This document shows, one piece after another, positions 23,286 through 34,748 of a stretch of DNA of 64,000 nucleotides. Each line of letters starts with the position of its first letter. Within the stretch, counting starts at the first letter, position 1. The stretch spans positions 744,001 through 808,000 of the forward strand of contig JABMLP010000009.1 in assembly GCA_013176395.1 (NCBI GenBank), written 5' to 3'. The translations under genes and the position numbers were made by a program. Below the pieces are notes generated by a model, which saw nothing but the letters and a program-made list of their open reading frames with translations, ran no database searches and had not been told where the DNA came from. This DNA comes from Venturia oleaginea. Its lineage: Eukaryota > Ascomycota > Dothideomycetes > Venturiales > Venturiaceae.

Positions 23286-23416
23286 GACGGGGGGGCCTCT
23301 ACACAAGATATAGCTTTAGTGTTCTGAAAACTGAAAGATAAGAGATGTTAAGGCTCAGCTGTGACAGCATCCTTTCAAATTGAGACTGCCATGCTAAGTT
23401 CGCACGGCGCAGGTCC

Positions 23417-24790
23417 ATGATGGCTCCTCCTACGCGAACCAGCGATGACAGCCAAAGCGCCTTCCCTCCCTGCAACCAAAACAACGTGCGGTCCTCTGCG
23501 CCCCGTACTGCTCCAAATGTTCGCAGCAATATTCCTCCCAATCAACTTGGACGACCTCTGCAGCAAACTACACAACAACAGCTACAGCATTCCCAACGAC
23601 AGCAACATCAGCTTCATAGGGCATATAATCAAATACATAACGTCGCTTGGCCAAATAACCTTGCTGCATTATACCGCCCCAATTTCGCAAACTACATTTC
23701 CGAGCCCATAGAGTACCCAGGGGGTAGACAAATCTGTGGTCAAGTCGCCGGTGCCCCACATATCCATCAAGCACATCCCTTACTTGGCTTTCGTGTACCT
23801 ACCATGTAAGACGCATTTTTATCTACCAGGCCACAAAAACTGATTATCTCCAGGTAAGAGATCCCAGCCCGAGTCATTGCGCCCGTCTTGATGGAAGCCA
23901 TCTTTCTTGGCAACCCAGGTCATTTCTTCTGCTTGGACGATGGTGTCAAGTACTACTTTTGGAGGAGAACCAGGTTGAAGATACAAGAGTAGAGCGTCCT
24001 CACCGGCCGATTCTATCCGAACTTCCCGCCATTCTAGTTCAACTTCGTACCTACTTCCTGGTTCGGCGCTCCGTGTCAACTAACGCCAGAGGTCAAACAC
24101 GGAACGTATGCCTACTTTTACAACTGCTGGAAGAAGCAAGAATTCCCGGGGGATGATAATACCATCGGAGAAGATTTCGGAAACTCCGCCAAAGCTACTC
24201 AAGTTCCAAAGGCTAATTAAAGACCGTCTCCTGAAGCATTCTTGCAGCAATCTGGCTTCTGGGACGGTTTCATGTCAGGCGTCTCGCCTGAGTCTAGAGA
24301 AGGTGCTAAGATTAGGAACAGGGTTCTTACTAATTGCACGGCACATATGGATCTTGCCTGGCAAGAATTGATCACTCGAACTGGCAGATCCTTCAAATCC
24401 CTGAACGGCAAGGATGATTGCATTTCGTATGTGGAAGCCAGCGCGGGGTTTCGGGGTGATCCGTACTGGTCACCGCACATGGACTACATCCAAACACCAG
24501 CACCGCTAAGGAACTGGGAAGATATAAAAACGATGTACCCTTTTGCTGTTTCCGCCGCCAGGCACGTCAAACAGAGAGAGGCAGAGATTCGGAGAAACAT
24601 TGCGGAGCAGGAGAACGACACCTCGCCTGCTTGGGTTCAAATTGGTTCAGATAAACTTGATCCAAAGAAGAAGACGCATTGGGGACTCCCAGCTGTCACG
24701 GCAGAGGAAGCAAAGCCCAGTTACGATCTCGTCGACTCCAGCGAGTGCGAGGGTGAAGAGGAGAAGAGAGACGTTGAGATAGCTGGATGA
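23417..24790 (+). pseudogene. 458-codon pseudogene of unknown family, broken by five TAA/TAG codons in one frame
   Basis: A single reading frame runs from ATG 23417 to the TGA at 24788-24790 with no indel. It is stopped at 23807 (TAA), 23855 (TAA), 23990 (TAG), 24035 (TAG) and 24218 (TAA). The translation between the stops is strongly protein-like: PNQLGRPLQQ in a Gln-rich N-terminus, then GNPGHFFCLDDGVKYYFWRR, SWFGAPCQLTPEVKHGTYAY, FYNCWKKQEFPGDDNTIGED, SGFWDGFMSGVSPESREG and YVEASAGFRGDPYWSPHMDY. All five stops are one C-to-T change from CAA or CAG (Gln), the CpA-to-TpA change of RIP. The last 190 codons are uninterrupted. I do not recognise the family. Spliced introns could remove some stops, but no single set of introns does so without discarding conserved-looking sequence. 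Confidence 0.6.
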
Positions 24791-26390
24791 TGAAAGACAC
24801 GTTTGGATAGCGGTCTTTCCCTTGGAGACGGGATGCGCAATATTCTTGGCGATGTATGGTCACGACTTGGACAGAAGCTTGTATGGTAGCGGTAGCCTTT
24901 CGTTTCAGTAGCGTTTGAAATTCATATTGATATGGTTGGTTTTGTGGTGAAATTTCGGCGATTGAGATTGAATTGCTAGAAGTTTGGCGATGTTGATTCA
25001 GATTGAGCGATGGCTTTTGGATGGATGGATTTGTGGAGCTGGAGGTGGAAGAGGGGATGTTTGTTGAAGGCACCCGTGTGTCAGAGAACTCGTGAACTTG
25101 GTTTATCGATGTCGATTTTCAGTTCAGAGAGTTTAGTCTAAGCGATTATTCTAGCAATTGGACATGATGGATTGGACATGATGGATTGGACATGATGGAT
25201 TGGACATGATGGATTGGACATGATGGATTGGACATGATGGATTGGACATGATGGATTGGACATGATGGATTGGACATGATGGATTGGACATGATGGATTG
25301 GACATGATGGATTGGACATGATGGATTGGACATGAACTAGCGGCCCCTATATAGTATGTTACATAGCCTTTCCTGCTGCGGAATTCACTGGATGGCCTTG
25401 TCAACGAATATCAACACCTTGCTATACCAAACTCCCCAGCTGGTTCAAACAACTACTCTTTAACTCATGGCCACTCCATCTCCCTCCAAAGAGGAAGCCC
25501 AACCAACGTCATCACTCTGCCAGCGAAATCCGCTAACAAAATCTCCTCGAAGCCTTCTCGAAGAAGTATATATGTTAGATCTCCACTCTGTATACTACGA
25601 CTCGATATCCAACAAACTAGATATCAATATCGAGTATGTTTCACTACCGGCTACAGCGAATGGACAGGTAATTTGTTTCTATACATAACATAGTAAAGGT
25701 AGAGATGGATATGGTAGCGCAAAATGGAAGAAATCGTGTTGAGTAGAATGGGTTTAATTTTTTAGTGTCGAGGAGAATCACTGATAGCTTGTTGGGGAGT
25801 ATGAGGAAGGGGTTTGTGGTGGGGATTTTTTCGAATTTTTTTTTTTTTCGATTTTTTTGCGAGCGGTTAGTGGGTGGGTACTGCGTCAAGACGTGCGGTG
25901 GATCGGGGTCATGGGTTTTGATTGGGATTTCTGGTGGTATGCCATGGATGGGCGATAACGGAGAGATTTGTGACTGTTGATCTTGTTTGGGCGAGGAGAT
26001 GTTAGATTGTTTTGTATGCAGCGAAGCTATGGGGAATGGATGGTTTGAGTGTCCTTCTGAAAATTTGTTGAATTCTGGCACTTAAGGTATCATTCAAGTT
26101 GGTTAAAAGTTTGGCGTTGCTGATCTCCAGTTGAGCAACGTTGCTTTCCATTTGAGCGACTACTATTGGATAGCTGGAGTCGTGGGGTCGATGTCAGAAC
26201 AAGGGACACCAAATTGACGGCACACCCAACCGGATCTGGAAGATAGGTATGAGGGAAACGTACTTACCGAATGAAGTTGGTAGTCTCGAGGAATATTTGT
26301 CCTAAACAGTTGTCACAATCTGGTAGGAAATTCTCGAGAACCTTCGCGATAACTTGACGATTTCACGTTATTGTAATATTACCACCTTTA
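24791..26390. other. Intergenic stretch with minisatellite and a doubtful small ORF
   Basis: Apart from the 14-bp minisatellite, the only candidate is a 73-codon plus-strand frame at 25467-25688 (MATPSPSKEEAQPTSSLCQR...) starting in a good context (CTCATGGCC). It could be a first exon, but no continuation was found. A T-rich run lies at about 25825-25860. Confidence 0.35.
25157..25334. repeat. Perfect 14-bp minisatellite, about 12.7 units
   Basis: ATTGGACATGATGG repeats head to tail from 25157 to about 25334. I saw no substitution in any unit. Fourteen is not a multiple of three, so it creates long frames on the minus strand (repeats of SNPSCPIHHVQSIM) that are not genes. It sits about 370 bp beyond the end of the RIP-type pseudogene. 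Confidence 0.95.
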
Positions 26391-26618
26391 TTACACCTTC
26401 TTCTCATTCTCCAAAATCAAATCGTGGCTCATTCTCCTCACGGCCCCCACCTCATTCTCACCACCCATGACACCTCTCTCTCGCTTTTTTCTCTCCCTTC
26501 GTCCCATGAAGATCAACGCCGTAGCCCAAATCGCCATCGCAATCGACGTCACAATCATAGCCCACATTCCCTTCGTGAACTTGGGCGCAAAATTTGCACC
26601 GTAGAAAATGAGACTCCA

Positions 26619-28081
26619 CTAAGCGTTAACAGCATTACTTCCCAGATTCATACTAGCAATAACCAAACTCCTGATCTGATCGTCCTCAAACCTCAGCTCG
26701 TCGTTCGCCCAGGCAAAGAATGTGGCTTGACAGGCGTAGACCGAGCCGGCCCAGTAGTAAGCGGCGTAGACGGTGGATGTGACGGCGGAAGAATGGGAGA
26801 AGGAGGTGAGGATCATGGCGGAGGTGCAGATACCGGTTATGGCAATAAAGTAGGCGACGATGTAGCGATGACCGCGCATTATGTCGGTTAGGGTTGCGAA
26901 GAAGAGGGTTGAGACTATGCCGACTGCGGGGACGCCGGTTGGGTAGTTGTTTAGTTGTGATACACTATATATTCATTTAGTATATACTGTAAACCCTGTT
27001 GAGTCGAATCCAAGAACCAAGGGAGGTTGACATTAGAGACGAAAAAGGAACATGATTGCCGGAACAATTGTGAAGAGAAAGGGCTTACCTGTATTTTTGC
27101 ACCGTTGAGCTTTTCATTGTCAGAGAAAGCAGGGCATTTGAAGAGAAGGATTCCGTTTCTCCTGCTATGATCCAGAGCATTGTAAAGAAATACCACTGCC
27201 AACAATTCAAAAGGCGTTTGAGGAAGTCGAATGAGAAGGGTTTGTGCACAGGTACCTCGGGGACGCGAGAAATGGCGAGTTCTCGCTCTTCGTGTGTGAG
27301 ATATGGTGCGGTTGTTGTCGAGGGTGTGTCCGGGAATAGAAGATAACCGTATATAGCCACGGGAACCGTAATCAGGCCGTCAATTATGAACAACCAACGC
27401 CAACCAGCAAGTCCTTGTTTCCCGTCTAGTGAAGAATGGATTCCTGTCTGGATGAACCCAGAGATCATGGTACCTGCTAGGCCACTGGACGTGAATATGC
27501 CTGATCTTTTTCCGAGTTCAGAAGCTGTGTACCAGCTCCCAAGGATGTAGTGGGTTCCTACGAAGGTACTGCTCTCGGCAATGCCTTGGAAAAATCGAAT
27601 GGCCATGATTGAAGTCGGATGTTGGACGGATGCTGTGACCATAGTCAACGCGCCCCATAAAAGAACCATGCTCGGGAAGAAGATGCGTGGCTTGATGTAG
27701 TAAAGCGCCAGGTTGGAAGGAACTTGTCCGATAATATAACCAACTGTGAAGACGGTGTTGATCTGATTGAGTTGATTCCCATGGAAGTTCAGGTCCTCCT
27801 TCATACCAGAAACGTAGGCATTGTTGAGATTCGAACGATCGAGCTATCATATGAATCAGTCATGTTGCATCTTGTGTGTATCAATGCCGGGAATTGATAA
27901 ATGGAAATAAACAGTCCAAACTCACATAGTTCAGGAAATAGGACAAACAGCAGAAGGTCAGAATGAAGAAGTCAATCTTCTGAACCAGCTTCCTTTCACC
28001 TGGTCTCATGCTTCCAGGAATAAAATATTCCTTCAATCGGCCTCGATCATAATCGACCCTAGCTCCCTTTCCATGATGCAT
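26619..28081 (-). CDS. MFS transporter of the anion:cation symporter (Dal5/Tna1-like) type, cut short by an in-frame TAG
   Basis: Family members import allantoate, nicotinate, pantothenate and related carboxylates or amides across the plasma membrane. Exons 28081-27926, 27843-27089 and 26964-26619; introns of 82 and 124 nt, all in phase; 418 aa. Signatures are FLNYLDRSNLNNAYVSG (across intron 1), FFQGIAESSTFVG, GETESFSSN and LNNYPTGVPAVG. The frame stops at TAG 26621-26619, where the family expects Ala-Trp-Trp-Ser and the sequence reads NAVNA-stop-WS. Beyond it the same frame stays open for 76 more codons to TAA 26391, encoding a last helix (MIVTSIAMAIWATALIFMG) and a charged tail. A single TGG-to-TAG change therefore removes the last membrane segment. 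The ATG at 28081 is the first in frame. An upstream exon is possible. Confidence 0.85.
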
Positions 28082-28359
28082 CTTGTTCGTTGAAGACTCG
28101 ATTGTCACATCGAACAACCACGGGGGAAGCAGTCAACTTATCGTCGATTCGATGGCGGTTATCATACTGCCGGCCGAGATTCTTTGCTGTGGTATAAGTG
28201 GTGCCAGACAGTCGGCTGGAGTATCCGAACGGATCACTACCGCCGTGTCATCAGTCTCGTAGCGTGCCAGTGAGCAGGTAGGTTGAAGCGTATACATATG
28301 CCGAGTAGGGCCGCATACACCATGGCGCATTCGACTCCCATACAACAAGAAACGCAGAG
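28082..28359. promoter_or_regulatory. Divergent promoter between MFS carrier and amidase
   Basis: 278 bp separate the two start codons, so the genes probably share control sequences. GATA cores occur (for example TTATCG near 28138 and TTATCA near 28158), compatible with AreA-type nitrogen control, but such cores are common by chance. The role is inferred from layout. Confidence 0.45.
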
Positions 28360-30207
28360 ATGGTCGCAAAGTGGGAAGAAATTGCTCAGAAGAAGCGGGC
28401 AGAGCTCGCCCACACTATTCCAAACGAATGGTTGATTCCCGATAACATCAAACCACCAGAGAGCCAATTGGATGTTACTGGTTTCCCTGAACAGTCAGGA
28501 TGGTTCACGCCTAAAGAGTTGGAAATTACTTCGACCTCTGCTACAGACATACTGGCAAAGACAAGGACAGGCCAATGGTCTGCGAATGAGGTGACACTGG
28601 CATTCTGCAAGAGAGCTTCGGCGGCACAGCAATTGGTACGGCTACGCATACACGTACAGAATCACGAAGCTGATAATTGCAAAGACGAACTGCCTGTCCG
28701 AAACCCTCTTCCAACAAGCCATAGCCACGAGCAAAGCCCTCGATGCCCACTTTAAACAGACAGGCAAGCCCAAGGGACCGCTCCATGGACTACCTATCTC
28801 TTTAAAGGACAACTTCAATGTTGTCGGAGTCGACAGCACAGTGGGATTCGTCTCATGGGTAGGCCATCCTGCTGTGTATAATGCCACTTTGGTCGATATA
28901 TTACAAGATGCCGGAGCAGTTCTCTACGTTAAGACGAACGTCCCAACGGCTATGATGATTGCTGAGACGGTCAACAACGTATTCGGACGTACCCTCAATC
29001 CTCGGAATCGTAAGCTGACATCTGGTGGCTCGTCGGGCGGAGAATCAGCACTCATAGCATTTGGTGGATCGCCGTTGGGTGTAGGCACTGATATCGGTTC
29101 GTTGTCCAGAGGCATCCGAAAGAGTTTTGACTAATTAGATACAGGTGGCTCATTACGTATTCCGGCTGCCATGACTGGCATTTTCACCTTACGCCCATCC
29201 TTCGGTCGGTTTCCAACATTGAAGTGCAAGAGTGGTCTTGCTGGACAAGAGGCGGTCCAATCGGTCAATGGACCAATGTCACAACATTTACACGATCTCT
29301 CCACCTTTGCTAAAGCTGTAGTTGGATCCGAGCCTTGGCTACAAGACCCAAGATGCTTGCCTATTCCGTGGCGGGGTGTAGAGAAGAAGCAGAAGCTCAA
29401 AATAGGTGTCATGCGTAACGATGGAATAGTACTGCCAACACCACCTGTTGCACGAGCCCTGGAAGAGACGGTTGGAAAACTCAAAGCGGCAGGTCATGAA
29501 CTTGTAGATTGGGCGCCTCACGGACACGAGGAGGCGATTGAAATATTGGTATGTGGAGAACCACTCTTACTCTCATCACGCTCTAACGCAATTTCAGGGC
29601 CAAATGTTCGTCGCTGATGGAGGCAATAGCGTTCGAAATATTTTGGATCCAGTGGGAGAGCCATTTAGACCTGAAATGGAAATTTACTCTGTCGCTAAAG
29701 AGCTGGGAACTCATGGAATGTGGCAGCTACAGATTGAGCGGACTGAACTATCCAAAGCTTACTTGGACCGCTGGAATTTTTGTGAAGGCCTCGACGCAAT
29801 CCTATGTATGTCACTTTGGTGTTCGCCCACTCTCATCTATATATCTTTAACATTGGACAGGCCCGGTCACCCCATACGCATCCGTCGAGCATGATAACTT
29901 TAAGTATGTGGGGTACACTGGAGTTTTCAACGTCATTGATTACCCAGCTGTATCATTTCCCTCTGGGATCAAGGCGAACAAGGACCAGGACAGAGCCAAT
30001 ATTGTGCAGCCACTTAGCGATATGTGCGCCACCATCCAAGGCTTATGTGAGTTGTATAGTTGTAGCTACTTATCGTCTTTGCTAACCGTGTTAATAGACA
30101 ATGAAGAGGCGGTGCACGACATGCCCATCAATCTACAGCTCGTTGCACGCCGGCTCGAAGAAGAGAAAGTTTTGATGATGACCGAGGTCATTCTGGAAGC
30201 CTTGTAG
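28360..30207 (+). CDS. Amidase signature family hydrolase (acetamidase-like)
   Basis: Hydrolyses a carboxamide to acid and ammonia, probably in the cytoplasm. Six exons: 28360-28635, 28685-29096, 29145-29548, 29598-29805, 29861-30046 and 30098-30207. Introns are 48-55 nt and all phases fit, giving 531 aa, the usual size. The Ser-cisSer-Lys triad is present: Lys in GLPISLKDNF, the Gly/Ser-rich LTSGGSSGGESAL, and the nucleophile in DIGGSLRIPA, which spans the second intron. GPLHGLPISLKD and MPINLQLVAR are further family blocks. No signal peptide or organelle signal is evident. It is transcribed away from the MFS carrier, and together they look like an uptake-and-hydrolysis pair for nitrogen. 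The exact amide is unknown. Confidence 0.93.
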
Positions 30208-30908
30208 AATTCCAAATAACAAGCATTGGCAACCGACCTAAGGCCGATGCTTTTACAGCGTTCCATACGGCCTCTGGGTTCTTACAGCCACCAAACGCGC
30301 CAGCATATGTGGAGTTTGTGCAGAATTTGCTCTACTGTCGACATGGAGATGCAATTTGCACTTGCGCGATTCGTTTGGGCGCACCGTATCTTGCGATTTG
30401 CAGTCTCGCGAATCAAGATCTACAGCCCGGACCTGCTATTTCGCTGGTAAGGCTGTATTTAGCGGGGGCATTTGGCATTTTAGTCCGGCCGGTGGTAGTG
30501 ACGAGAAGACAAATAATACGGCCGATACGTCAAGGACTTCCCTCGTGGCAGACTTTCTCGGCACAGTCGCTGGCGAACAATAGATGTGCTTAAGCTTCCC
30601 CCAAGCTTCTGTCAAACCCACCTCCACATACCCCTGTATCGATCAGAGCGGCTCCAATTTATCCCTGGCCACTTCTCATATACAGCTCGCCATCTGTTAG
30701 CGTGGTCGACGCGATTGTCGCATTTTTGTGTGGCCTCGGTCCGCAGCGCTATTGTTCATGTCTTGTGTAATTGACAGGTTAGCATATGATTCCCGTGCAT
30801 AGGCTTGCTCAGTTTTTTCCCCTCCCAACTTCCCCTTTTTGCGACCAGAGCCTTCTCAATTGTTCGATCCTCACGCTCATTTACAGACCTTCGGCTCCCC
30901 TTTCGAAG
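30208..30908. other. 700-bp intergenic stretch
   Basis: Holds the 3' flank of the amidase and the promoter of the carboxylesterase. A 75-codon plus-strand frame (30356-30583) has no family motif. CT-rich sequence at 30815-30900 fits the esterase leader. Confidence 0.4.
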
Positions 30909-32512
<1,604 letters not shown>

Positions 32513-33348
32513 ACTTGGGGTGGTCATGATTTTCTTCTCAAATGAGATGAGTTTTAATTGTCTTGTCAGCTCTAATGCCTATGTTTTCATTGCATGGTGT
32601 GAAAAGATTCTTGGTCGGGAGGGGATTTCTTCACCTCTGGTGTAGTCGTAACGTTATAGGATTGGGGCTTGTACTTCGACATCGACTTCGATTTGCAAAG
32701 CTGGGGACCAAAGATGTGAAAACAGGCTGACTCGTTGAAGAACAAGGCTTGCATAGTCATTGGGCTTAGTTGGACCTCGACAAAGAACCCGTCTCCCCGT
32801 TTCTGGCACCTTCTATAGGCTGGGCATCCACGATTTATCTCTTCAACGATGAGAAGACGGTTATATTCTCTTGGAGATCGAATATGATTCATGCCAGGTC
32901 TTCCACAAATTCTGGTGCGAAATGGACCGCTATTCCAATTGGCTATTACGACACTTCTCAAGGGCATCATTTTCGCGGCCTTGGTGGCAGTGCTCACTTG
33001 TACCTGGATAGTCGTTTCTCAGTGTGTGACTTTGGGTCAAGCTTGATTCAGATGGGCGAGGATTTTCAAGACTCACGATCAGGAGTTGAGTAGATCTGAT
33101 GTGGTTGCTGCGGTGTTTGGAAATTTGCGGGGACGAGTAGTAAGACACGTACGGTGTGATGGTTTCTGTGGGTCATGTATTCGAGTAAGTTGCACTCCAT
33201 CGCTCTTGGCAGATTGAGCAAAAAGACGGCATTTGGTATCGCCTCAACATGGGCGAGATGTTGGAAGGTGCATGGAATACGGCAGTCAGCGAGTGGACTT
33301 TGATTGCTCTAAGGTGAGACAGTATCATTTGAACCTTTGTAGATAATT
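32513..33348. other. 836-bp intergenic stretch
   Basis: A 108-codon plus-strand frame at 32770-33093 lacks an ATG start and reads IGWASTIYLFNDEKTVIFSW. It might be a relic, but no family was recognised. Nothing else was supported. Confidence 0.35.
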
Positions 33349-34298
33349 CTACAACTTGGAAGGCACCCAATTCGGTTTCTTCTTCTGCGCGAATGCTGTA
33401 AGCCCAATCAGTAGATTCTCACCCTCAGCCAACTTCCTCCCATACTTCTCCGCCGTCAATTGACTCGCCCTTTCTACACTGGCCACCTCCAGTGACTCCT
33501 TCAAGCCCGACCTAGTAACGATAACGGCATCGGGACTTAATTCGCCAATATTAGCTGCCAACGCCACTGCTTCCGAAACACATGATTCAGGTGTATTCGA
33601 GACGCGGTTGATGACGTTGTATTTCAATGCTTCGGCGGCTGTGAGGGTCCGACCAGCCAATGCGATTTCGCTGGCAATAGGGAGCCCAACTATCCGCACA
33701 AGACGGGAGAGACCGCCAGCGCCGGCATAGAGACCTCTTTTCGCTTCCGGGAGACCAAACGTTGCTTTAGGGGAAGCAATAACCATATCACTACACAAAC
33801 TCCATCATTAGCAACCCATCCAAAAATCCAACGTTCCCTCAATCCGCCCAAAGAAGTAAATAGTATAAGATCAACCTACCAACCAAGCACAATCTCAAAC
33901 CCGCCCCCAAGCGCAAACCCATTAACAGCAGCAATAACAGGTTTCTTCCCCGCCCTCCTACTAATCCCCATAAACCCACTCCCAGGATGCGTCATCATCT
34001 GCTTCTTCCATTTGCCAGAGGGAGAAGCAGAACGGAGATCCGCCTGTATCTCCCCCTGCTCAATTAAATCCTGTCCAGCACAGAACGCTTTATCCCCCGC
34101 TCCAGTGACAACGGCAACAACAAGACTGGGCTCATTGTCGAACCATTGGATAAGGGTATCGGCTTCCCAGTGTGAATCGTAGGGGAGCGAGTTCATGCGT
34201 TTGGCGCGGTTGATGGTTATGAGGAGGACGTGGGGGGCGGGGTAGGAGAGGAGGTAGGTCGGCGTTGGGGGAGGTTTGGTTACGAATTGGTCTGCCAT
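33349..34298 (-). CDS. Enoyl-CoA hydratase/isomerase family protein, probable peroxisomal
   Basis: Crotonase-superfamily enzyme for fatty-acid or branched-chain acyl-CoA breakdown. Exons 34298-33880 and 33790-33349 with an 89-nt intron (GTAGGT..TAG) give 286 aa. The substrate CoA pocket and oxyanion hole are in FCAGQDL and VNGFALGGGFEIVLGCDMV (crossing the intron). The two catalytic Glu positions are in GGGFEIV and FGLPEAKRGLYAGAGG. The protein ends in Ser-Lys-Leu, a canonical type-1 peroxisomal signal, so peroxisomal beta-oxidation is the likely site. The precise reaction (hydratase, isomerase or another crotonase) is not certain. It lies tail-side of the DGAT1 gene, on the same strand, about 450 bp away. 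Confidence 0.92.
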
Positions 34299-34748
34299 TG
34301 CGTGCTGTAGGTGAGTAAAGGATGGGTTGATTGAATGGTGGGCAGCTTGAGAAGCTCTAAATTGGCCTCACATCGTTGCAGTTTGTTGTTGAGTGGAGAG
34401 ATCTGCAGGAACTTGGCGGCCGAGGTTAGAGGAGGAGGAGCTCTAAAAATCTGGGGTAAATAGGCTTAACGTCCTCCAGCGTCAGCCTTATGGTGAACAT
34501 TTTTTTCGTTCCATTTGCCAGTTGCCATGAATCTGAGGTCACGGAAAGATTCGAGTCTCGACAAAGTTTGAATCAAGATGTCGACAAGACCTCGAAGGAA
34601 CCACATATCAATTGTTATTCAACCATGCCATTATTCCACATCCAAATACGCATACCGAAAGTCCTCACTTCGGGAAGCCACTCTATCCAAACAGCGTGGA
34701 ACACAAAAGTCTAGTCCGATTCCTTTATATGTCCATAGTCGTAACTCC
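34299..34748. other. 450 bp between DGAT1 stop and hydratase start
   Basis: Contains the hydratase promoter and the DGAT1 3' flank. No independent gene was seen. Confidence 0.45.

Larger units (their letters stand above)
22101..23416. other. 1.3-kb intergenic stretch, no supported gene
   Basis: Open frames on both strands show no recognisable motif. It contains the 17-bp triplicate repeat (22704-22754) and palindrome copy C (about 23205-23285), both listed separately. Confidence 0.4.

Noticed and set aside
23819..24079. 86-codon open frame on the minus strand with a protein-like translation
   Set aside because: It is antisense to the longer plus-strand frame, which has more extended protein-like sequence. 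C-to-T stops on the plus strand do not create stops on the minus strand, so openness there is not independent evidence.
25138..25404. Minus-strand frame with repeated SNPSCPIHHVQ
   Set aside because: It is only the translation of the 14-bp minisatellite, which is open in several frames by composition.
32770..33093. Plus-strand frame reading IGWASTIYLFNDEKTVIFSW
   Set aside because: Starts at TTG with no ATG and no identifiable exon before it; similarity to any family could not be established.
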